DNA of 64,000 nucleotides from Prunus persica (taxonomy: Eukaryota; Streptophyta; Magnoliopsida; Rosales; Rosaceae), in NCBI RefSeq assembly GCF_000346465.2, contig NC_034015.1, forward strand, positions 14,987,507 through 15,051,506, in the 5' to 3' direction. This document shows positions 54,510 through 64,000 of this stretch, piece by piece; position 1 is the first letter of the stretch, and every line of letters begins with the position of its first letter. The position numbers and the translations under genes are program-made. Under the pieces are notes generated by a model. That model was not told the DNA's origin, searched no databases, and saw only the letters and a list, made by a program, of their open reading frames with translations.

Positions 54510-56293
54510 CCCAAGTGTTTTCAACCCCACGAAAAAGAGATTGTTAGTCCAAAATGATTTTTGGGCTCTCAAAGTCTCAGCTTTTGTTGTGATCACGTTG
54601 AACCTTGAAAAAAGTCGTAGACTCGTAAATAGAGAAAAGTTACATGTACTTTTTTTTTTCCCAGCAGACCATAAATAAATGGAAAGCTGGACAAGATGTG
54701 CTCATGTTTTCGTCATTTTTCCCAAAGAATTAATCAAGCGCCCCCCCTCCTCCTCTCTCCTTCTCTCTCTGATAATTAAGGACTCGGATGAGTGCACACG
54801 TGATGCCTCTATGTCTCTTCTCATAATCATCTTCTTTTTCTTTATTTATTTATTTATTTATAAACAGCTTATTAAATTTCATTGCATGGTACTAAAATGA
54901 TACAATTATGTTTATTAATTTAGTATAGGTTGCAAATTTTGGACAACCAATAACAGTTGATATAGCCGTATTTAAAATATTAAACTAATAATTTTTTTTT
55001 TAGAACCTATACACTGCACAGATATTAAAACTCAAATCTAGAACCTTGCCTAAAGAAGCAATTACTTTAAACCACTACACTAGTGAGACCTTTGCTAAAA
55101 TAAGAAATATTGCTCATAAATAGAAACACGTGAAATATTTACAGAATTACTAAAAATAAATAAACAAATACAAAAAAAATATAATTATTATTGACACGCC
55201 AAAATAATCATCATACAAACTCTTTCTTATTCTTTTAGGTTTTAAGTCACTATTTTTCTCATTTTCAGATAGTCATCATTCTCAAGTTTAACACTGCGGT
55301 CAATTATTTCTCAATTTAAAAAATAGCAAATATTATAATAGCATTGGTTTATATTTTACTTTTCTTTTTTGGTGGGGTGTGTTCTTATGGAATCCGGCCT
55401 CTTATTTTACCTTATTTTCATGATTCAGATTCTCCATTTTTTATTATTTTTTTCACACCGCTTTGCGTATATTTTAATCATGTGCTGGATTATCTCTCTG
55501 GGTTTAGTTGTCCACGTCCATGCTTTTCATGTACTTTTCGTGCACTCATCGTCTATCGGTGCCGTTACATGAAAAACGTCAAGGAAATAGAAGAAAAATG
55601 TTTGTCACTGTAATTTCCTCCATTCAATTCTAGCCACGTGGTTGCTCATTCTGGCTTCTCTATCTCCTTGTTGAGCCTTGGATTGGACATTTGCGCCTAT
55701 ATACAACGGATCTAATTGGGTCAAAGAAATTTGGGCTGCCCCGAGTACATGTAAAAGGTTGAGTCATTCTGTAACGAGGTCATAGTTGGATAAAATTAAT
55801 CAATTTAATTCAATGATTAATCAAATTTATTTAATGATTAAGAGATAAGGTTTTATCTAAGGACCTTAGATAAGGTCATCACTATAAAATGCATGTCAAA
55901 TCTTAACCAAACTCTCCAATTCTAACCAATTTTAGTCCGAATCCATAATCAATCAACTCTAATTACTCAAATTATAAACCCCTTGGTATGGTGAGAGTTG
56001 AGAAAAATTCACAGCATACATGTGTAATTGTTCATGCAATGTTGGTAACACATCATTATACATGCATTTCAATCAATCATATCATTTGTGTAATTGTCTC
56101 TCATGGCATCATCATACATGCATGGTATCACAAACAAACAAAAATGTATGTAGTTTTTATTTATTTAATTTTATTTGACAACAATCTTTTTCTTTTTCGA
56201 ATCGAAATTGGCAACGATAGAGTATGAGATTTGAACTCAGATTGTCCTTTGATGAAAGAGACATTGATCTCAAGTCTCAGTAGAGTGGGTTGT
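54510..56293. other. Promoter side of the F-box gene and AT-rich spacer
   Basis: No supportable gene in 1.8 kb. A CT-rich run (CCCCCCCTCCTCCTCTCTCC near 54741) lies 230 bp upstream of the F-box ATG. 55800-55880 has repeated AATTAATCAA-type words. Open frames at 55344-55613 have no known domain. Confidence 0.45.
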
Positions 56294-57677
56294 TCAGCTG
56301 ATGCGGCGGCACAAGGTAATCCCATCACCCACAGGAAGCTGGCAAATCTCAATCCTTGGATCAACAGTAAGAGCCATGTTTGAGCTCCAACACGAAGTCC
56401 CTATCAAACCTAACGTAGTTCATCAATGGTGCATCAGGTGGGGCCACCACAGACGCATTCCAAAGGGTGTTGTCGTGGCCAATCACTCCCCCATCCTTCT
56501 CAAGCTCAATGATCCTCTTGTGGTAGTTCAAGTAATTATCCTTGTCAGCATCCACGAAAATGAAATCAAACGTTCCATGATATTTTCTCTGCAGTAGTAA
56601 TTAAGGTTAATTACAATTTTTAATCACAAGTCAGCATCAAGTTTTCAGCTAATTAGATAGGCGGTTATGGACCTACTTACATCTTCAATCCTTCTCTGAA
56701 GTCAATCTTGTGAGAAACGCCGGCGTTTTGAATAATGGGCAAACCTAGTTCGTAATTCTCACGGTTGATGTCCATTGCCAATATCTGAAATCATTATACT
56801 CAAACCATCTCAATATCTAAAATCATTATATTCATGAATATCATGGATGGAAAGGTTATTATATATGAGGCATAATGCATACATATCTATAGCTGAGATG
56901 CATGCCATATAATGTGTATCTCACCCATCCATATATAATCTAACAAGTTGAGATGATCTCAAAATCTTGGTGTGCTATATTGTTTTCTGGATAATGTTTT
57001 CTTGGCAGATTTATTTATGTTGTCAAACTGTAAATTTGGACCACATGTTCAAGCAAGAATCAACTTGATCAACAATCCAAATTTACATAAACACGGATCA
57101 GAAAGTCTAAGAGAACATTGCTCATTATTTTTGTAAACGATAACAATATCGTTGATTTTTTTGTTATTAAATGCTAGCTAGCATTGTTGTTGTTGACCTT
57201 TCCATCTTGGGGAAGACCCAGGGTAGAAAGCAAAGAGTAACCAATATAAACGCCAATTTCCATAGTGTTTGAGAAGCATACTCAACAACTGTCCTTCATC
57301 AGGTGAGGTGGCCATGACATTCCTTTTCTGTCATAAAAGAAACAAAATTTCAGTTCTTACAAACCCAAAACGTATGTACACAATATATGATAAGCCGCAA
57401 CCTTACCAAGGGTGTTTTGCTGTCAACTCGCGGAGCGATTTCATGGGTTCAGGCTCTCTTGGGTACACACTGGTTTCAAGTATGTACTGTCAATTAAAGC
57501 AAACAAAAACAAATCAAAGAGCAAGAAAAATAAAATGCAATGAAAAATATTAGTTAAGGACATCAAATATGTAAATATATATACTTGGTAAAGAGCATCG
57601 CTCTCTAAGAGACTCTTGTGGCCAATTTCCTTGTGCCCACCAGCTTGCTCTTGCTGCCATTCGGGATCAGAAGCCAT
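56294..57677 (-). pseudogene. Caffeoyl-CoA O-methyltransferase-like gene, inactivated
   Basis: Five exons are recognisable on the minus strand (57585-57677, 57407-57486, 57198-57322, 56681-56784, 56294-56588), with intact splice borders. Exon 1 starts MASDPEWQQEQAGGHKEIGH; exon 2 encodes YILETSVYPREPEPMKSLRE; exon 3 VMATSPDEGQLLSMLLK and the SAM-site MEIGVYIGYSLL; exon 4 [14 protein letters not shown]; exon 5 [16 protein letters not shown]. The lesions are bases lost after LLK in exon 3 (frameshift), about 28 bp missing after DFREG in exon 4 (PALPVLDQM block, frameshift), and one extra base in exon 5 giving a stop about 27 codons before the family's C-terminus. An active enzyme would methylate caffeoyl-CoA to feruloyl-CoA for lignin and phenolic synthesis; this copy cannot. 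Confidence 0.85.
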
Positions 57678-58293
57678 TAGGTATACATTGTTCTTAGTTT
57701 TCAGGCTTAATTGGCTGCCAATTTAATCGAATGTGAGATATGTTTTAGAACCATGTCATGATCCCTCACAAGGAATGTAGGGACGTGAAGTTCGTAGTAT
57801 TTTCAGAAATAGTTGTTTTCAAGGCAAAGGTTAATTATTGGTTTGTTGGCTGACTTAAAAAGCCTATTTTAATTATTGTAAACTTTTTTCCTTTTTTTAT
57901 TTCCATCTGGACTGTTAAATTTGTTTGGATTGTCCATATTAGCCTCATCACTTCGTAGTTTTTTGGTAATTTTTGAAGCAAAATAGCCTCATCACCTGAT
58001 GATGCAGATGTTTCTGAGTGAGGAGGTTGTTGGTCAAGCAGAAAGCTTCGTCCCGACTCCCAGACCAAATCAACCAAATGCACTCTACCCCGAAGCTACG
58101 AGGCGCTCCTCCCATTATCGGTGAAAAGTTAAACCTATTAAGAAAAAGCCAGATACCTTGAAAATCAGTGTAAAACCAGAAATCTTCAAGAGTATCTCCT
58201 ATGACACAACACCCTAGTGAAAGAAGGGTAATTATTGATGTGGCAACCAAGTAAATGGGTTTTTTTGGTTAATTTTTTCAACCACTTTTTGGG
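57678..58293. other. Promoter side of the CCoAOMT-like pseudogene
   Basis: Spacer with overlapping short frames on the minus strand (57835-58250) that have no recognisable domain. It ends at the left target duplication of the hAT MITE. Confidence 0.45.
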
Positions 58294-58301
58294 TGGTGTT
58301 G

Positions 58302-59209
58302 CAGTGGCGAAGTCAAGATTTTATGTGTGTGAGGGCCTCTTATAAATTATAAAGAATCAAAATTACGAACTCACAATACATACGAAAAATAGTATATATA
58401 TATATATATATGTATGTCAAGAATTATATTGCTTATTGGTTATAATCATAATTGTCCTTGACAAAGGGATAGACAATACATTCTGAGCAAGAAAAATTGC
58501 AAGAGATAGACAAAGAGTAGCGATTTAGCAAATATCTTTAAAGCTCTCCCACCATTAAACCCAATAGAAAGTAAAAATCAAAATTTCACAAACTAAAAAA
58601 AATCTTAGGTGCCTTCATGCATTCATATCATACGTGAAAAAATATTGACTAAGTATGAAAATTGGTTTTTCATAATAATCATTTTCTCAAGATAATTTTT
58701 AGCGGCTTTTATTCCTTACACATCAAATAAGAAAACTTGATTTTTTGGGAGTTTAGTATGAAGTATATATTGACTTAATGAACCATCATTTTTAGCCTAA
58801 ATCGTATTTTGCACTAAAACCGATTTTTCATATTTTGATTTAGTGAGAATTTGATTTTCTAGTATTTTTATTTGAATCCAAATAAGGGGGTACTTCCTCA
58901 TTTACATTGTAAACTTAAGTAAATGGAGTAATATAAAAATAAATGAAAGTAAAAAGACAAAGACATGGAAATAAGGTCACACCTCCTTTTGACTGGAGTG
59001 CACCATTACCAACTGAGTAAAGAGGCAATTTGAAGCACCTCCTTGTGCCTTAATAGGTCCGTCATAACACATGTGGATACTTATCAAAACGTAAAGTATT
59101 TGAAATAATATAATATAAAAATACATAACAGTATATTACTTTTAAAATATTTTAAAAAAATTGAGTGAGGGCCCGGGACCACACTGGTCCCAATGTGGCT
59201 TCGCCCCTG
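58302..59209. mobile_element. hAT-type MITE with perfect 8-bp target-site duplication
   Basis: TGGTGTTG flanks both ends (58294-58301 and 59210-59217). The terminal inverted repeats are CAGTGGCGAAGTCAAG (left) and, reverse complemented, CAGGGGCGAAGCCACA (right), 12 of 16 identical. The unit is 908 bp and non-coding, with a (TA)n run near 58393-58412 and the segment 58610-58899 that also occurs at 2743-3046. CAGNGGCG ends with an 8-bp duplication define the hAT superfamily. Confidence 0.88.
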
Positions 59210-59217
59210 TGGTGTTG

Positions 59218-60941
59218 TTTGATGTTGGCATTATTGGAGGGGGACTGCAGCCAAGGGACGACAGTGCAAGGCAGATTGCCGACGGGATCAAGGTGGGAAA
59301 CTGCTACAATCTGCTTCTTGTTTTCTTTTTCAGTTTTTCAATTTTATTTAGGGTAAAATTGGAAGACAAAGTCCAATTGTGAAAAAAATTAATTTTCTTT
59401 TCAAAAAGGACACGTGACAGATTTTATATGGTAATATCACCGACTCACGTGAAAATACAATATGACTCTATAATCTTTTCATATATACAGTATAGCCAAC
59501 TTTTAAAAAAAATTACATATAAATTAAAAAATATATATGTCAAGTCATTTTATCCATGATTTAATAAGTCCAGTCATTTCTTCCCATTGTGATCTAAGCA
59601 TTATCCCAGTGTTAAATTAGGTCAGGAAGTTCCCTCTGAATAACCTAGCTAGCTAGGCTCAAGGCAGAAGAGTAATATTGTTCCATATGCACGCTTCGGT
59701 GAGCCAGAAAAAATGGACTCTCTTCAAGAAAAAGACAATATAGTTCAATAAGATTAATCAAAATAATCAAAGTCAGATATCCAGGCAAGTAAAATGCGTT
59801 ACAATAAGGAAATTTGGAACCAACGTAACTAAGATGAATCTGAAAGGGGAAAAAATATAAGATAGTGCTGACAGCCTGACACTAGGCTCACACAATGCGT
59901 CAGTGTGAGTTGCTTTGCAGTCCACTCTTACATATAAACCGCTCTTCCCTTTTCAGACAAACAAGAGAATCAAGGGGAGAGAGAGAGAGAGAGAAAGAGA
60001 GAGATCAGAGAAACACATTAGCAACCCTTTCTCGTCTCACCTTAACCACTTCTGAAACCAGAGCTGGTATAACGCCTTTCCTCAACTTTAATTCTCTGAA
60101 TATTATTATTATTATCTAATTTCTGTATCATTAGATCTGAGGTGACCTATGCCTTTCTGGGTTGATTGATGATTTTTGTTAATGTATATGTTGGTTCTTT
60201 TAGCTGATCTGAGTTTCTCCCTCTTGTTTGGGATTTCTTGTTAATGTATATGTTGTTGTTGGTAATTGTTTTGCTTAAGGAATTAAATCTGCTTTTCTTG
60301 CTTGGGTGGCAGATTGGTCAGTCAGGGAGTCTTTTTGGGAGGGGGACATGGAGATAGTTTGCTAGGCTGAAATGGGGAATTTTTTTTGGATTTAAATTGG
60401 ATATAAAACAAAATAAAATAGGGGAAGATTTTGGGTGGTTGATTTTTCATATTTGATTATATAATTCTGTGACCAGGATATAAAACAAATAATGTTTGTT
60501 GGCTATCTTTCTCGTCTATCTCTCGGGCAAAACAAAGTCTTCTTAAGACATACATAAACTCATTCTACACACCTTTTTTTTTTCGTTTTTTTTAAGATTA
60601 GGTCTTTCTAGTCCATCTATGAGAGTGAGAGTCTCACATAGAACTTAGAGCCTTAAATAATATATAATGTCTTCGGGGGCTTTGTTGTTAATCATTTGTT
60701 GTGTTCGAGTGGAGAAGCCTGTGAGAACACAGTTCATTAGGGCTTTGTGTTGTTCTCGTCTGTTCGGAGTAGATTAGTTGAGAATTGGATGCTCTACGGT
60801 GATTAAGGATTTATAACTACATGTTTATGTGATAGTTTAGTCTTGTATCATCATAATATATAATTTCTTGCACCTCTTCACTTCTTACTAATTGATTTTG
60901 GGATGAATGACATAAGAGAATTTCTTGATCAGTCTGAAATC
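59218..60941 (+). promoter_or_regulatory. Promoter, leader exon and 5'-UTR intron of the F-box/LRR gene
   Basis: The block from about 59640 is duplicated at 62665 onward. It carries ACATATAAACCGC (TATA-like, about 59930) and a GA-rich leader (59978-60005). A probable 5'-UTR intron has its donor in CTGAGGTGACC near 60140 or CTGGTATAACG near 60066, and its acceptor TTCTTGATCAG at 60931. The same acceptor is kept in the second copy, supporting this structure. Confidence 0.55.
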
Positions 60942-61910
60942 ATGAAAAGAGTGCGTGGGATATCAGATGACACCTCCAACGACAATGGCAAGGATCGTAT
61001 TAGTGCATTGCCCAATGATGTTCTTTGTTCAATTGTTGACCTGCTAAGTATAAGGGATGCTATACACACTAGCACATTATCACGCAGGTGGAAGAACATT
61101 TATGCACACAAGTCAACATTGGAATTTGATTGGCGAGACATCATTTCGAATGATGCGAACACATATACTCGTGGAAACGTTGCCATTAGGAATGTAAGAA
61201 ATTTCCAAAGAAGCATTGAAGCAATCTTAGCTTCATACTTGGGCACCAAGCTTGAATCTTTCAAGGTTCAATGTTGCTTTGGAAACGAGCATCCTCGTTA
61301 CTTCAAAGGCTGGATCAATTTTGCTATAGCAAAGGGGGTTAGAAACCTTGACCTTGCCTTCAGTTGTGACGAATTATCTGAGCGCACGGATTGGATAGCC
61401 ATTGACTACTATAACTTTCCTACTCATCTGCTTCCGAGTGGTGAAGGATCAAATCTGAGGCATCTCTCCCTACGTACATGCAAGCTGAGGCTAGATAATA
61501 TATTCACTGATCGATTTAGCACACTCACGAGTCTAGTTTTGTGTGATGCCAAGTTTGTTGGAAGAGTAGAGCCTAGCATGTTTTCTTCTTGTTCGAAGCT
61601 TGAGTCTTTGACATTGGAACGGTGCTATGGTTTCGAAAGCTTGCACTTTGACAAACTTGATTGTTTGAAAATGTTGGTGGTGAAGAGATGCGAAGGGTTG
61701 AGATTGATTCGCCTAATTAGTGTCATCAATCTTACCACTTTTCATTGTATTGGAGACCACGCAGAACTACAATTAAGATTGGGAAGGGTTCCCAATCTGA
61801 AGGATGTCCATTTAATGCTGAAGCGGATTAATGTGCGTAGTTTTTATGCTTGGTTGGAGAACCTTATTAATCCTCATTACCACACTCTGGTTGTGGCCAA
61901 ATGTGAGTAA
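60942..61910 (+). CDS. F-box/LRR (FBD-family-like) protein, copy 1
   Basis: 322 residues from MKRVRGISDDTSNDNGKDR. The upstream ATG at 60903 is not used here because a conserved splice acceptor lies between it and 60942, and the second copy starts at the same MKRV. The F-box is at about 19-55 (RISALPNDVLCSIVDLLSIR... LSRRWKNIY), followed by plant FBD-type leucine-rich repeats (LRHLSLRTCKL, LTSLVLCDAKF, LESLTLERCYGF). The frame stops at VVAKCE, but AAATGTGAGTAAAG at the end contains a strong GTGAGT donor at 61903. The real gene may therefore splice into a further exon, perhaps the FBD domain, that I could not find. Targets are unknown; this class expands rapidly in tandem. Confidence 0.8.
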   Translation: MKRVRGISDDTSNDNGKDRISALPNDVLCSIVDLLSIRDAIHTSTLSRRWKNIYAHKSTLEFDWRDIISNDANTYTRGNVAIRNVRNFQRSIEAILASYLGTKLESFKVQCCFGNEHPRYFKGWINFAIAKGVRNLDLAFSCDELSERTDWIAIDYYNFPTHLLPSGEGSNLRHLSLRTCKLRLDNIFTDRFSTLTSLVLCDAKFVGRVEPSMFSSCSKLESLTLERCYGFESLHFDKLDCLKMLVVKRCEGLRLIRLISVINLTTFHCIGDHAELQLRLGRVPNLKDVHLMLKRINVRSFYAWLENLINPHYHTLVVAKCE

Positions 61911-62255
61911 AGAACTAGGTGTACTCGGAACATAAAAAAATTTCTCGAGCTTATACAATTCAACAAAGGTAGAGCATTTTTAGACTTACATTTCAGATAC
62001 ATTGATTTGTAGTTGTGATTTTGGATCTTTACTCTTCAAATGTCAACAGTTTAACTATGAGGACAGGGTTCTTGTTTTCATATTTAATATTGCTATTGTA
62101 CTTCAAATATAAAAAGTTTTTCCGACTGTTTAAATATATTGTCAATTTCCAATTAGAAGGTACAAAACAATAAATATTACAATTCAATTTCTACATCTAA
62201 CACAGGATCATTACATATCAATAACTTGAGGACATCATAGAAGCTGGCTGGAGAT
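61911..62255. other. 3' flank of F-box copy 1
   Basis: AT-rich, no FBD-like exon recognisable. Likely 3' UTR or intron. Confidence 0.4.
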
Positions 62256-62350
62256 GTAGAGCCGCGTGCGTATGTTTCTTCTTGGTCCAAAGTTGAGTCT
62301 TTGACATTGGAATGGTGCTTTGGACAAGAAAGATTGTGCTTTGAAGACTG
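62256..62350 (+). pseudogene. F-box/LRR gene fragment
   Basis: About 85 bp around GAGTCTTTGACATTGGAATG matches the LESLTLERC repeat of copy 1 (61575-61660), with indels after it. An isolated leftover from a tandem duplication. Confidence 0.65.
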
Positions 62351-62452
62351 CGTTGGCTGTTTTCACTGAAATAGCGGAAATAACAGTCATTCTTGACCAT
62401 TGAAATGATTTCATTTCCAACTAGACCTTTGAATTACAGTCATTTATTTAAC

Positions 62453-62483
62453 TTTTATTATTATTATTATTATTATTATTATA
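62453..62483. repeat. (TTA)n microsatellite
   Basis: About ten TTA/ATT units, imperfect only at the edges. Confidence 0.85.
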
Positions 62484-62664
62484 GGATTAGGCGAGATTAG
62501 CTCCTCAATGAAGGTCACAGGATGCAAGCATTCATCCTCAATCCCGAAGGAGAAGGGACCTATACTTTCGGGAGCCCCCGCCCATCCCCCTATATTATTA
62601 CTTTAAAAAGGAGAAAAAATAATACACCAAGGGGGTGAAGAGCCAAAACCCCGTAAAGAAATAC

Positions 62665-63619
62665 AATAATAACCTAGCTATGCTCAAGGCAGAAGAGTAA
62701 TATTGTTCCATGTGCCCGCTTTGGTGAGCCAGAAAAAGTGGACTAAATGTCAAGAAAAAAACAATATATCTCAATAAGATTAATCAAAATCAGATATACA
62801 GGCAAGTAAAATGCGTTACATTCAGGAAATTTGGAACCAACTAAGACGAATCTGGAAAGGGAAAAATATGAGATAGCTGAGGTGGATGCATCCACTGGGA
62901 ATTTGAGATGGAGCTGACAGCCTGACACGAGGCTCATACAATGTGTCAGTGTGAGTTGCTTTGCAGTCCACTCTTACATATAAACCGCTCTTCCCTTTCA
63001 CTTGGTTTCAGACAAACAACAGAAACAAAGGGAGACATCGATAGAGACGTCGGAGAAAACAAAGGGAGAGAGACATCAAAGAAACAGATTTTAGCTAGGC
63101 ATCAATCATTTCTCGTCTCAACTTAACCACTTCTGAAACCAGAGCTGGTATAACGCCTTTCCTCAACTTTAATTCTATGAATATTATTTTTATCTAATTT
63201 CTGTATCATTAGATCTGAGGTGACCTTTGCCTTTCTAAGTTGATTGATGATTTTTGTTAATGTATATGTTGTTCTTGTAGCTGATCTTCTGTTTTTCTTT
63301 CTTGATTGAGGATTTCGTTGTCAATGTATATTGTTTTGCTTAATGGATTCAATCTCCTTTTCTTGCTCGATCGGGTCGTGGGTTGATCAGTCAGGGGTCT
63401 TACTGGGAGAGGGAAATGGAGCTAGCTAATTTTGCTAATCTAAACTGGTGAGTACACAGTAGCCTATGAGAAGACAATTCACCTGGGCTTTGTGTTGTTC
63501 TTGTTGTGAGAATTGGATGCTCTGCAGTGATATAGGATTTATAACACCATGCATATGTGAAAATGATACTTTAGCCTTATAACATATATCATTGCAATTT
63601 TCTTGATCAGATTGAAACC
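62665..63619 (+). repeat. Tandem duplicate of the F-box promoter/leader block
   Basis: Mirrors 59640-60930 in order: AACCTAGCTA, CTCAAGGCAGAAGAGTAATA, GCGTTACA, GTCAGTGTGAGTTGCTTTGC, ACATATAAACCGCTCTTCCC, GAGCTGGTATAACGCCTTTC and the TTCTTGATCAG acceptor. Copy 2 lacks much of the long intron seen in copy 1. Confidence 0.9.
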
Positions 63620-64000
63620 ATGAAAAGAGTGTGTGGAATATCAGCTGACACCTCCAACCACAATGACAAGGATCACATTAGTGCATTGCCTGATGATGTT
63701 CTTCATACAATTTATAACTTGCTGAGTATGAGAGATGCGATACGCACTAGCAAGTTATCACGAAGGTGGAAGAACATTTATGCACACAACACAAGTCAAG
63801 ACTGGAATTTGATTGGCGTGACATAATTTCGAATGACGCAAACACGTATACTCGTGGAATGGTTTCCATTAGGAATGTGAGATATTTCCAAAGAAGCATA
63901 GAAGCAGTCTTCGCTTCACACTCGGGAACCAAGATTGAATCCTTCAAGGTTCAATGCTGCTTTGGAAACGAGCATCCTCGTTACTTCAAAGGCTGGATCA
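63620..64000 (+). pseudogene. F-box/LRR protein, copy 2, frameshifted and cut by window end
   Basis: Starts MKRVCGISADTSNHNDKDHI with an intact F-box (ISALPDDVLHTIYNLLSMRD... LSRRWKNIY). About 5 extra bases after YAH (near 63786-63800) then shift the frame, giving a stop at 63824. Homology continues in another frame (EFDWRDIISNDANTYTRG... CCFGNEHPRYFKGWI) to the edge. If no alternative splice bypasses the insertion, only a 68-residue F-box stub would be made. Confidence 0.8.

Noticed and set aside
1..64000. tRNA, rRNA, CRISPR arrays, bacterial operons or viral genes
   Set aside because: No cloverleaf, rRNA core, regular spacer array or viral domain was seen. The 5S-like block at 8302-8345 belongs to a retroelement.

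Overview
This is nuclear DNA of a flowering plant. Intron-rich plant genes, AT-rich spacers, plant-type hAT, PIF/Harbinger, L1, Copia, TRIM and Cassandra relics, and a complete CURLY LEAF gene all point to a eudicot. Rosaceae is my best guess from the protein wording and the repeat types, but it is not proven here.

Layout. (1) About 3.2-37.1 kb is a tandem array of intronless BAHD (HXXXD/DFGWG) acyltransferase genes. Six look intact: one on the minus strand (3697-5049) and five on the plus strand (8841, 14271, 20149, 25576, 27722). At least five are broken or partial (3272, 17615, 31581, 32231, 35732). Duplicated promoter and 3'-flank blocks show that the array grew by repeated unequal duplication, and many transposable elements sit between the copies. 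The clearest is a hAT-like element (10502-13573) that contains a smaller MITE and a PIF/Harbinger element with a dead transposase. (2) 38.2-45.4 kb is a 17-exon CURLY LEAF-type H3K27 methyltransferase gene, reconstructed exon by exon. (3) 48.4-54.5 kb holds two convergent conserved genes: an 8-exon secreted PI-PLC X-domain protein and a 5-exon F-box/LRR protein resembling Arabidopsis At5g67130 and At5g67140. In Arabidopsis, as I recall, the next genes are the BAHD genes At5g67150 and At5g67160 (EPS1), so the array plus these two genes may be an expanded syntenic block. (4) 56.3-57.7 kb is a decayed caffeoyl-CoA O-methyltransferase-like gene. (5) 59.6 kb to the right edge is a tandem duplication of an F-box/LRR gene: the first copy is open, the second is frameshifted and cut off by the window end.

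Functionally, the acyltransferases would transfer acyl groups from CoA thioesters to specialised-metabolite acceptors in the cytosol. CLF is the catalytic subunit of Polycomb repressive complex 2. The F-box proteins would be substrate receptors of SCF ubiquitin ligases. Nothing in the window shows that these classes act in one pathway. Apart from the array history, the most unusual observations concern mobile DNA: a hAT terminus that appears to supply the C-terminus and stop codon of one acyltransferase, a short non-LTR element with a perfect 13-bp target duplication, and a Cassandra relic with its 5S-like box.
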